Source: Brevibacterium linens ATCC 9172 (GTDB lineage: Bacteria > Actinomycetota > Actinomycetes > Actinomycetales > Brevibacteriaceae). Taken from it: DNA of 64,000 nt. The stretch covers positions 124,001 through 188,000 of the forward strand of contig NZ_FXYY01000001.1 in assembly GCF_900169165.1 (NCBI RefSeq), in the 5' to 3' direction. Of this stretch, positions 44,585 to 52,449 are shown one piece after another. Under the pieces are notes generated by a model. That model saw only the letters and a list, made by a program, of their open reading frames with translations, made no database searches and was not told the origin of the DNA. Numbering within the stretch: the stretch's first letter is position 1; each line of letters begins with the position of its first letter. The position numbers and the translations under genes were made by a program.

Positions 44585-45913
44585 ATGAATGAGGGTGAGC
44601 TGTTCTACGGCGGCGAGGATAATCGCCCGGATGTGTACGGGATGCGTCCCGGAGCCGAGCAGGGGCAGGCCGGCAAAGAGGTCAAAGCCCGCCCGCAGCC
44701 CGTTCCCGGCGAGGTCGACACGATCGGCGCGAACGAACTGTCGTTCAGCGCCGAGGAATACCTCGGTCGGATCGCCTCGGTGCGCAATCGCATGCTCGAC
44801 CAGGGCCTGGCCGCGCTCATCGTCACCGACCCGGCGAACATCTACTACCTCACCGGATACAACGCGTGGTCCTTCTACACCCCGCAGCTGCTCTTCGTGC
44901 CCTCCTCGGGGCCCATGACGCTGTTCATGCGCGATATGGACGCCCGCGGAGCCTCGCACACCTCATGGCTGCCGCCCGAAGACATCGTCGGCTACCCCGA
45001 ACGCTATGTGCAGAGGCCCCATATCCACCCCTTCGACTGGGTCGCCTTCGCCCTGCGCCAGCGGTGGGAGGTCGCCCGTGCCTCGACCATGCCCGTCGGC
45101 GTCGAGATGGACTCGCACTTCTTCTCCCCGCGAGGCTTCCGAGCACTCGTCAACGGGGTGCCCGAATGGCGCCTCGTCGACTGCTTCGAACTCGTCAACT
45201 GGATCCGCGCGGTCAAATCCCCGGCCGAGATCGAGCTCATGCGCAAGGCCGCAAAAGTGACCACCGCGGCCATGGATGCGGCGCTGGGCACAATCGGCGT
45301 CGGTGTCGGCCAGAACGAGGTGGCCGCGGCGATCTCCGAGGCCCAGACCGGAGGCGGTGACGGAATCTGGGGTGACTATCCCTCGATCGTGCCGCTCATG
45401 CCCACCGGCGAAAGTGCGGACACACCGCACCTGAGTTGGACCGACCGGACGTTCGAGCGCGATGAATCGGTGAGCATCGAACTCGCCGGAGTCCACCGCC
45501 GCTACCATGTCCCCCTGGCCAGGACGGCTGTGACCGGTAAGCCGAAGCAGGAGCTCGTCCGCCTCGAGGGGGTCGTCGCCGAGGCGTTGTCGGCAGTCCT
45601 CGACGCTGCCGCTCCCGAGGTGCCCACCGCGGAACTCGCCCGCACCTGGAATCGGGTGCTGGCTCTGTCAGGGCTCGAAAAACCCAGCCGCCTGGGGTAC
45701 TCGATCGGGATCGGCTACCCGCCCGACTGGGGCGAGCGGACGATCTCGATCCGCACCGAGGACGACCAGATCCTCGAAGCGGGAATGACCTTCCACCTCA
45801 TCGGCGGAATGTGGATGAACGGCTACGGAATCGAACTGTCCGAACCGGTGCTCATCACCGACACCGGCTGCGAGCCGTTCACGAACTTCCCCCGTGAGAT
45901 CATCCGCGTCTGA
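44585..45913 (+). CDS. doeA: Ectoine hydrolase-like M24 family protein (DoeA/EutD)
   Basis: 442 aa. It matches the DoeA signature over its length: ALIVTDPANIYYLTGYNAWS, DIVGYPERYVQR, GVEMDSHFFSPRGFRALV, GDYPSIVPLMPTGES and GIGYPPDWGERTISI. Where M24 metallopeptidases have a DxG...D metal motif the sequence reads SIELAGVHRRYH, as expected for this metal-free branch. DoeA opens ectoine to N-acetyl-diaminobutyrate. There is an extra N-terminal tail of about 55 residues. No doeB deacetylase is in the window. The start ATG is probably leaderless. Confidence 0.8.
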   Translation: MNEGELFYGGEDNRPDVYGMRPGAEQGQAGKEVKARPQPVPGEVDTIGANELSFSAEEYLGRIASVRNRMLDQGLAALIVTDPANIYYLTGYNAWSFYTPQLLFVPSSGPMTLFMRDMDARGASHTSWLPPEDIVGYPERYVQRPHIHPFDWVAFALRQRWEVARASTMPVGVEMDSHFFSPRGFRALVNGVPEWRLVDCFELVNWIRAVKSPAEIELMRKAAKVTTAAMDAALGTIGVGVGQNEVAAAISEAQTGGGDGIWGDYPSIVPLMPTGESADTPHLSWTDRTFERDESVSIELAGVHRRYHVPLARTAVTGKPKQELVRLEGVVAEALSAVLDAAAPEVPTAELARTWNRVLALSGLEKPSRLGYSIGIGYPPDWGERTISIRTEDDQILEAGMTFHLIGGMWMNGYGIELSEPVLITDTGCEPFTNFPREIIRV

Positions 45914-45932
45914 GACGCGCACCGAACGACCC

Positions 45933-47321
45933 TCAGGCGAAGAACTGGATCCACAGGCCGAGGGCCAGGGCGTTGATCCCGGCCACCGCGAGCGCCCGGC
46001 CCTGCACCCAGGAGATGTCCCGCGCCGAGGCGGCCGCCGACGAATCCGCGATCTGCACGGCCATGGCCACCCGGGGAGGAGCAGCGAGGGCCGCCAATGA
46101 ACCGGCCGCGTTTCCGGCCGCGACCACCGGCAGTGCCGAGACGTGAGACGAAGCGGCGACGGCGGTCAGGGTGCCGGTGAACATCGAGTTCGCCCCCGTG
46201 TTCGACCCGGTGAGCACCGCGCCGATGGAGTTCAGCCACGGAGTGAGCAGAACGAGCCCTGCCGGCAGCAGTCCGCCGATCGCCTCGCTCATTCCCGTCG
46301 TCGTCATGATCCAGCCCATGAGCATGAACGCGGCCGTGCCCACCCCGATGGGAACCCAGGAGCGCACGGCCGCGATGGAGACGGTGCGCCTGCCCTCGAC
46401 AGTGATCGCGGCGATGAGGCAGGCGGCCGCCAGCCAGAACGGGGGAGAGGCGATGATCTGCGTGACAGCCGAGGGCAGTGCCGAATGCAGGGTGCGAGCC
46501 AACAGCAGTCCGATCGTGAGCACCCCGTAGGGCAGAACCGCCACGCCGAGGCTGCGCGTCAGCCCCGTGGTCCGTTTGCGGATCATGAACAGCGCACCGA
46601 CGACGAGGATGACGATGAGTGATCCGATGATCCCCGAGGGGGCCATACCGATGACGTAGCTGGAGGCGAGGATCCCCGCCCACATGAGTGCGCCGGCACC
46701 GATGATCCCCAGCGCCGAGGCGGCGGACGGTCGCATGATCGCGACCACGGCGATCGCGACGATGATCACCGGAATCGCATTGATCCACGCCGTGGCCAGA
46801 CCGAGCTCGTCGACGTCGAGTCCCGCCAGCGCCGCCGCGACGGTAGTGCCCGGACCCAGGGCGCCCCACGGAACGGCGATGAGGCCGAGGAGGCCGAGGA
46901 TCGCCGACTGCCGCAGAGTGCACCCGAGGTGGGTGAGGATCGGCACCCCGACGGTGACGCCGATGCCGAAGCCGGTGACCGACTCCGCGAAGGGCACGAT
47001 CCCGAACACGACGAGCGCGACCCCGAGCGGTCGCCCCGGCGACAGGGATTCGACCCAGGACGAGATCTGCGACATCGAGCCGGCGGACTCGAGCAGCCGG
47101 GCGAGCAGCATGCCGAAGAGCAGGATGAGCGCGACCTCGAAGATGAGCGGAAAGTAGCCGATCCCCGATTCCACCAGCACCGAGGCGGGGGTGGGGAAGG
47201 CGACGGCGACGAGGCCGGCCGCGAGCACCGTTCCGGCCAGGGCCGCGACCCAGGAACTCTGCTTGAACAGGAGCAGGAGGATGGCAATGAGGATCGGGGT
47301 GAGAGCCAGCACTGCCGCCAT
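45933..47321 (-). CDS. L-lactate permease (LctP) family transporter
   Basis: 462 aa, about 12 helices. GIVPFAESVTGFGIGVTVG, LIAVPWGALGPGTTVAAAL and LTGSNTGANSMFTGTL are the LctP family blocks. The family carries lactate or glycolate with protons; related members may take other carboxylates, so the substrate is open. AAAGGAA precedes the ATG at 47319-47321. Divergent from an XRE-cupin regulator, the likely controller, and convergent with the doeA-like gene. Confidence 0.82.
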   Translation of the reverse strand: MAAVLALTPILIAILLLLFKQSSWVAALAGTVLAAGLVAVAFPTPASVLVESGIGYFPLIFEVALILLFGMLLARLLESAGSMSQISSWVESLSPGRPLGVALVVFGIVPFAESVTGFGIGVTVGVPILTHLGCTLRQSAILGLLGLIAVPWGALGPGTTVAAALAGLDVDELGLATAWINAIPVIIVAIAVVAIMRPSAASALGIIGAGALMWAGILASSYVIGMAPSGIIGSLIVILVVGALFMIRKRTTGLTRSLGVAVLPYGVLTIGLLLARTLHSALPSAVTQIIASPPFWLAAACLIAAITVEGRRTVSIAAVRSWVPIGVGTAAFMLMGWIMTTTGMSEAIGGLLPAGLVLLTPWLNSIGAVLTGSNTGANSMFTGTLTAVAASSHVSALPVVAAGNAAGSLAALAAPPRVAMAVQIADSSAAASARDISWVQGRALAVAGINALALGLWIQFFA

Positions 47322-47348
47322 GGAGTCAAGTTTCCTTTGTGAGATGCG

Positions 47349-47385
47349 ATTCTATGATCCAAGAATAGAATATGATGCTCCAATG
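47349..47385. promoter_or_regulatory. Divergent promoters of lctP-type and XRE genes
   Basis: ATTCTAT (47349-47355) and ATAGAAT (47365-47371) are inverted repeats with 9 bases between; each arm holds a -10 like TAGAAT for its own direction. TATGAT (47371-47376) ends six bases before the ATG at 47383, so the regulator message is leaderless. The arms could also be the regulator's binding site. Confidence 0.5.
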
Positions 47386-47931
47386 GTGAAAGAAGAGGAT
47401 CTCGGCGCACGTGTCTTCGGCGTCCGCATCAGAGCACGGCGCAAGTTCAACAACCTCACCCTCAACGAACTCGCGGTTCGGGCCGGACTGTCCCGCGCCG
47501 CTCTGTCGAAGATCGAACGAGGAGAGCAGGACACATCGGTCTCGAATGCCATGGGACTCTCCCGTGCCCTGGGCGTCGACGTCGGCGAACTGCTGGCCGC
47601 GCCGGAAGTCACCATCACCCGCAGCGAGGCGATCCCCACGTCCTCGACCTTCGGGAAAGGGGTCTGGCGCCGGGATCTGCCGTCGGCGATCGAGAACATG
47701 GACGTCGTCCACTACCGCCTCGACCCGCGCAGCGAGACCTCGGCTTTCGCCGCGCACCGCAGCGGATCGCGGGAGAGCTTCTTCGTCCTCAAGGGCAGCA
47801 TCGAGATCGTCACCATCGACCGTCGTACGACCCTGCATGCCGGCGACTGCGCCCAAGCTCCCGGCGACGTGCCGCATCAATTGGCCAACCCCCACGACGA
47901 ACCCGCCGAACTCATGCTCATCATCGTCTGA
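47383..47931 (+). CDS. XRE family regulator with C-terminal cupin
   Basis: 182 aa. HTH at about residues 12-65 (LTLNELAVRAGLSRAALSKI, EQDTSVSNAMGLSRALGV), cupin sensor at about 110-182 (GSRESFFVLKGSIEIV, LHAGDCAQAPGDVPHQLANP). Such regulators often bind small carboxylates, amines or sugars. The ATG 47383 is chosen; an open frame from 47191 lies antisense to the permease. Divergent from the permease gene, which it probably controls. Copy 4 of the palindromic repeat follows. Confidence 0.9.
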   Translation: MVKEEDLGARVFGVRIRARRKFNNLTLNELAVRAGLSRAALSKIERGEQDTSVSNAMGLSRALGVDVGELLAAPEVTITRSEAIPTSSTFGKGVWRRDLPSAIENMDVVHYRLDPRSETSAFAAHRSGSRESFFVLKGSIEIVTIDRRTTLHAGDCAQAPGDVPHQLANPHDEPAELMLIIV

Positions 47932-47941
47932 ACCCGCCCCA

Positions 47942-48017
47942 CCCCTTATTGCTACCTGACGGCGGCCCAACAACCTCGCGCCAGGTTGCTGGGCCGCCGT
48001 CAGGTAGCAAGAAGGGG
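47942..48017. repeat. Dispersed palindromic repeat, copy 4 (62-bp core, two mismatches, extended arms)
   Basis: Centre 47979.5. Core 47949-48010; mismatches A47970/C47989 and C47977/C47982. Beyond one unpaired base the flanks pair again (CCCCTT with AAGGGG), lengthening the arm to 47942-48017. Variable position C47967 with G47992. Follows the XRE gene. Confidence 0.92.
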
Positions 48018-48165
48018 TGGGGTTGACCGGACGTATCGCCTCGGCAATCATGGGAATGTCTCATTTCCGATCAAGGACGTCGCTCAAGTGAAGTGAATCC
48101 TCATACCGTGACTTGCGGGTGCCACGGGCCCGCAGCGCTTCTGCGTACACGAAATGAGGACCCTC

Positions 48166-49838
48166 ATGCCCACAGCCATCACTGTCTCCGAACTGGACTA
48201 CCGCCTCGGCGACGATACCGAGATCTTCTCCGGACTCACCGCCACCATCCCTGCTGACCTCGTCGGATTGGTCGGCGACAACGGAATCGGCAAATCCACC
48301 TTCGCCCGCATCCTCGCCGGTCGACTGCGAGCCTCGTCAGGAACCGTCACGGGTGCCGATGGCGCCGTCTACATCGACCAGCTGCTGCCGCATTCCACGC
48401 AGCGGGTCGATTCCGCATTGGACATCGCCTCCGTTCGACAAGCGCTGGGCCGCGCCCTGGCCGGAGAAGCGACTGGCGCCGACTTCGACCTCATCGGCGA
48501 TGACTGGGACATCGAAGCGCGAGCCCTGGCGGCGCTGTCCGAACTCGGGCTGCAGCTGAATGTGAGCGATCTCGACCGGAGTCTGAGCAGCTTCTCCGGC
48601 GGACAGGCCACACGCATCGGACTGACCCGAGCGGCACTGGTCGGCGACGCCTGGCTGATCCTCGACGAACCGAGCAACAACCTCGACGAGGATGGGCGGC
48701 GCTGCTGACGACGCTGCTCACGGAACGCCGCGGACCGACCCTCGTCATCTCCCACGACCGAACTCTGCTGACCCAGATGAACTCGATCATCGAGATGACC
48801 GACCGGCTGCGCGTCTACGGAGGGAACTTCGATGACTACGAAGCCATGGTCGCCGCTGAAGAGGAAGCCAAGCAGCAGAAGGTCACCGATGCGAAGAAGT
48901 CCCACGAGGTCGAAAAGCTACAGCGGATCGAACTGGAGACGAAGCTCGCACGAGCCGACCGGAAAGCCAAGAGGGATAAGGAGAGCAAACGTCGACCGAA
49001 GATCGTCATGAACGGGCTGACGAACTTCGCCGAGAAGTCAGCGGCCAAACGGCGTGGCGACAAAGCCGCCGACGAGGCGGCGGCCTGGGACGAACTCACC
49101 GCTGCCAAGGATGCCCTGCGTCGGACATCGAGCGTCCGCCTCGACCTGCCCGACACCCAGGTCCATTCGACCAAGCGGGTCCTCGAGATCTCCACAGCCG
49201 CCTCGGCGAAGTCCGAGCGACCACAGACGATCGTCGGGCCGGAACGGATCCGACTGACCGGACCGAACGGGGCCGGGAAATCGACCCTGCTGGCGGCGAT
49301 CCTGGCGGCCGCGGACGGCCGTGCCTCAGACGGTGGCGCCGCGGATGACCGTGCTGCGGACAGCGGCGGCCCGCCGGTCGCCGAACTCTTCGGCGACCTC
49401 GACATCACCGTCGCCGCCCCGACAGCCCACCTCGACCAGCAGTACCGACTGCCGGGAGAGCTGACGGTGATGGAAGCGGTGCGATCGGGCAATCCGCAGC
49501 TCGACCCGCACCGCGTCCGCGAAGTGCTCGCGGCCATGGGACTGCGCGCCGGACGCACCGGCCAGATCTGTTCGACCCTGTCGGGTGGGGAGCGCTTCCG
49601 CGTCGCCTTGGCTTCAGGACTCCTCCAGGATCCGGCGCCGCAGCTGCTCATCCTCGACGAACCGGGCAACAATCTCGACCTGTCATCGCTCGAAGCGCTG
49701 GTGACCGCTCTCGAAGGATTCGGCGGTGCGATGGTGATCGTCACCCACGACGACCGACTCGCCTCCGAACTCTCCGTCGACACCGAATGGGACGTGCGGG
49801 AATTTCTGCGCTCCGAATCAGTTGATGTGAACATATGA
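48166..49838 (+). pseudogene. ABC-F family ATPase split by a -1 frameshift
   Basis: Frame 1 (48166-48708) has Walker A GDNGIGKST, signature FSGGQATRI and Walker B LILDEPSNNLD, then stops at TGA 48706-48708. Frame 0 continues in register from about 48699 (ALLTTLLTERRGPTLVISHD, then the linker) and runs to 49838 with GPNGAGKST, LSGGERFRVA and LILDEPGNNLD. Adding one G to GGGCGGCG near 48694-48701 restores a single ORF of about 557 aa. ABC-F proteins act on the ribosome, several giving antibiotic resistance. It may be a true loss-of-function, a strain-level mutation or an assembly error. TGAGGA lies about 7 bases before ATG 48166. Confidence 0.85.
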
Positions 49839-49933
49839 GTCGACGCTACGGGGGAGGAGCGCGTCCGCAGCGGCACGGATTCCGGGCGTGAACAGGTGAG
49901 GAGAAGCAGGCGAATGTGCGATTTTGACTTGAC

Positions 49934-49951
49934 TGGGATAATGGTTGCGTG
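49934..49951 (+). promoter_or_regulatory. Extended -10 promoter and leaderless GTG of dusB
   Basis: TGGGATAAT (49934-49942) is an extended -10; GATAAT ends six bases before GTG 49949. No -35 at the standard distance. Confidence 0.6.
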
Positions 49952-51136
49952 AGTGTCATCAGCCCTGCCCCAGAAACCGCATCCCCGACGCCCGAAACAG
50001 CCCTGCGCATCGGGCCGATCGAGCTGTCCTCGCCCGTCGTGCTCGCGCCCATGGCCGGAATCACGAACACCGCCTTCCGCCGCCTGTGCCGCGAATACGG
50101 AGCCGGCCTGTACGTGACCGAAATGGTCACCACCCGGGCGCTGGTCGAGCGCAATCCGAAGACGCTGCGCATCATCCACCACGAACCGTATGAGACCCCG
50201 CGCTCCGTCCAGCTCTACGGAGTCGACCCGGTGACCATGGGCCAGGCCGTGCGGATGCTCGTCGAGGAGGACCGGGCCGATCACATCGACCTCAACTTCG
50301 GCTGCCCCGTACCCAAGGTCACCCGCAAGGGCGGCGGCTCCGCGCTGCCGTGGAAACAGGACCTGTTCACCTCCATCGTCACCACGGCCGTCACCGAGGC
50401 GGCCCGCCGGGACGTGCCCGTGACGGTGAAGATGCGCAAGGGCATCGACGCCGACCACACGACCTTCCTCGACGCCGCCGAAACCGCTCGCAACGCCGGC
50501 GTCGCCGCCGTCGCCCTGCACGGCCGCACCGCCGCGGACCTCTACTCGGGGACCGCGGACTGGGACGCGATCGCCCGGCTCAAGGACCACCTCGGCGACA
50601 CCGTACCGGTGCTCGGCAACGGGGATATCTTCGCCGCCGAGGATGCCCTGGACATGATGGCCAAGACCGGCTGCGACGGCGTCGTCATCGGGCGCGGCTG
50701 TCAGGGGCGGCCGTGGCTGTTCGGTGACCTCGCGAACGCGCTGAACGGCAGCGACGAACGCCACCGTCCCGGTCTCGCCGAGGTGGCGCGCGCGGTGTAC
50801 AAACACGGCGAATACCTCGTCGATCACTTCGAGGACGAATTCCTCGGCGTCCGTGACCTGCGCAAACACATCGCCTGGTACTTCAAGGGCTACCCCGTCG
50901 GAGGAGAGCTGCGCAGTCAGCTGGCCATGGTCTCCTTCCTCGAGGAACTTGCCGGACTGCTCGACCAGCTCGACAAGGACGCCCCCTATCCGGGAGCAGC
51001 CGCCGAAGGGTCCCGCGGCCGCACCACCCGGCCGAAGAAGCCGCACCTGCCCGAAGGCTGGCTGGACTCCCGCATCTTCGATCCCAGCGGGAAGTCGCTG
51101 CTGTCGGAGGCCGAACTCGACATCTCAGGAGGATGA
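49949..51136 (+). CDS. dusB: tRNA-dihydrouridine synthase B
   Basis: 395 aa flavoenzyme of the TIM-barrel Dus family. LAPMAGITNTAFRRL, DLNFGCPVPKVTRKGGGSAL with the catalytic Cys (about residue 118), ALHGRTAADLYSG and GNGDIFAAEDAL, GVVIGRGCQGRPWLF are in order. It reduces uridines in tRNA D-loops. First gene of a dusB-dgt-dnaG operon; its end carries the ribosome site for dgt. Confidence 0.95.
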   Translation: MSVISPAPETASPTPETALRIGPIELSSPVVLAPMAGITNTAFRRLCREYGAGLYVTEMVTTRALVERNPKTLRIIHHEPYETPRSVQLYGVDPVTMGQAVRMLVEEDRADHIDLNFGCPVPKVTRKGGGSALPWKQDLFTSIVTTAVTEAARRDVPVTVKMRKGIDADHTTFLDAAETARNAGVAAVALHGRTAADLYSGTADWDAIARLKDHLGDTVPVLGNGDIFAAEDALDMMAKTGCDGVVIGRGCQGRPWLFGDLANALNGSDERHRPGLAEVARAVYKHGEYLVDHFEDEFLGVRDLRKHIAWYFKGYPVGGELRSQLAMVSFLEELAGLLDQLDKDAPYPGAAAEGSRGRTTRPKKPHLPEGWLDSRIFDPSGKSLLSEAELDISGG

Positions 51137-51138
51137 GA

Positions 51139-52446
51139 ATGCCCTTCGACACTCACCCGCACACCTCGGTGCGGACGGGTACCGTGGCGGTCTACTCGCC
51201 CTGGGACGAGGAGCGGTGGGTGAGCGAACCGGCGAAGAATCCACGACGTTCGGCCTTCCAGCGCGACCGTGCCCGCGTCCTCCATTCCTCGGGCCTGCGC
51301 CGCCTCGGCGCGAAGACCCAGGTCGTGTCCCCGGGCACGGACGATTTCGTCCGCACCCGCCTCACCCACTCCCTCGAGGTGGCCCAGGTCGGACGCGAAC
51401 TCGCCCGCTACCTCGGGTGCGATCCCGATATCGTCGACACCGCCTGCCTGTCCCACGACCTCGGACACCCGCCCTTCGGCCACCACGGAGAGACGATCCT
51501 CGATGCCCTGTGCGCCGACATCGGCGGCTTCGAAGGCAACGCCCAGACCCTGCGCCTGGTCACGCGCATCGAACCGAAGGTCATCGCCGACGACGGCCGA
51601 CCGGCCGGTCTCAACCTGTCCCGCGCCAGCCTCGACGCACTGACGAAGTACCCGTGGCCGCGGGCCGAAGCCACGGCCGGTCGCCGTGACTCCGGAGTGC
51701 GCAAATTCGGTGTCTACGATGACGACCGTGCTGTCTTCGACTTCTACCGCGACGGCATCGACAACGGCCAGAGATGCATCGAAGCCCAGGTCATGGACTT
51801 GGCCGACGACATCTCGTACTCCGTCCACGACGTCGAGGATGCCATCGTCGCGGGCCACCTCGACCTCGCCTACTTCACCGCCGACGACCGTCGGACCGAA
51901 CTCTTCGACATCACCCGTCAGTGGTATCTGCCGGAGACCACCGATGCGGAGATGGACAAGGCGCTCGGCCGCCTGCAGGCGGCCGCCTACTGGCCCAAGG
52001 AGGCCTTCGACGGATCCCGTCGGGCCCAGGCCGGTCTCAAGCACATGACCAGTCAGCTCATCGGGCGCTTCGTCGGGGCCGCGGAATCCGCGACCCGTGA
52101 GGAATTCGGGTGGGAACCCCTCGCCCGGTACTCCGCCTCACTCGTCGTGCCCGAGACGACCACCGTCGAGATCGCCGTGCTCAAGGGCATGGCGACGCTG
52201 ACGGTGATGGTCGCCGAGGATCGACTGCGACTCCATGACATCCAGGCGGCAGTCATCAACGAACTCGCCGAATGGTACTCGCAGTCACCGGACAAACTCG
52301 ATCCGATGTTCCGCGCCGACCACGCCGAGGCCGCCGACGACTCCGCACGGCGGCGCGTCATCGTCGACCAGATCGCCTCCCTGACCGACCATTCCGCCTG
52401 GGCCCTCTACCATCACCTCAACGCCGGAGCGGGGGATCGGCTCTAG
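51139..52446 (+). CDS. dgt: Deoxyguanosinetriphosphate triphosphohydrolase (dNTPase)
   Basis: 435 aa HD-domain protein releasing triphosphate from dNTPs. RTRLTHSLEVAQVGRELAR gives the first His of the HD site, CLSHDLGHPPFGHHGE the HD pair, and DLADDISYSVHDVEDA the distal Asp. ATG 51139 is preferred to ATG 51133: the AGGAGG at 51127-51132 touches the first but is six bases from the second. It ends 3 bases before dnaG, the usual actinobacterial pairing. Confidence 0.94.
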   Translation: MPFDTHPHTSVRTGTVAVYSPWDEERWVSEPAKNPRRSAFQRDRARVLHSSGLRRLGAKTQVVSPGTDDFVRTRLTHSLEVAQVGRELARYLGCDPDIVDTACLSHDLGHPPFGHHGETILDALCADIGGFEGNAQTLRLVTRIEPKVIADDGRPAGLNLSRASLDALTKYPWPRAEATAGRRDSGVRKFGVYDDDRAVFDFYRDGIDNGQRCIEAQVMDLADDISYSVHDVEDAIVAGHLDLAYFTADDRRTELFDITRQWYLPETTDAEMDKALGRLQAAAYWPKEAFDGSRRAQAGLKHMTSQLIGRFVGAAESATREEFGWEPLARYSASLVVPETTTVEIAVLKGMATLTVMVAEDRLRLHDIQAAVINELAEWYSQSPDKLDPMFRADHAEAADDSARRRVIVDQIASLTDHSAWALYHHLNAGAGDRL

Positions 52447-52449
52447 ACC

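Noticed and set aside
48694..48708. Programmed -1 frameshifting in the ABC-F gene
   Set aside because: No X-XXY-YYZ heptamer in the reading frame and no obvious downstream stimulatory structure; a simple deletion is the better reading.
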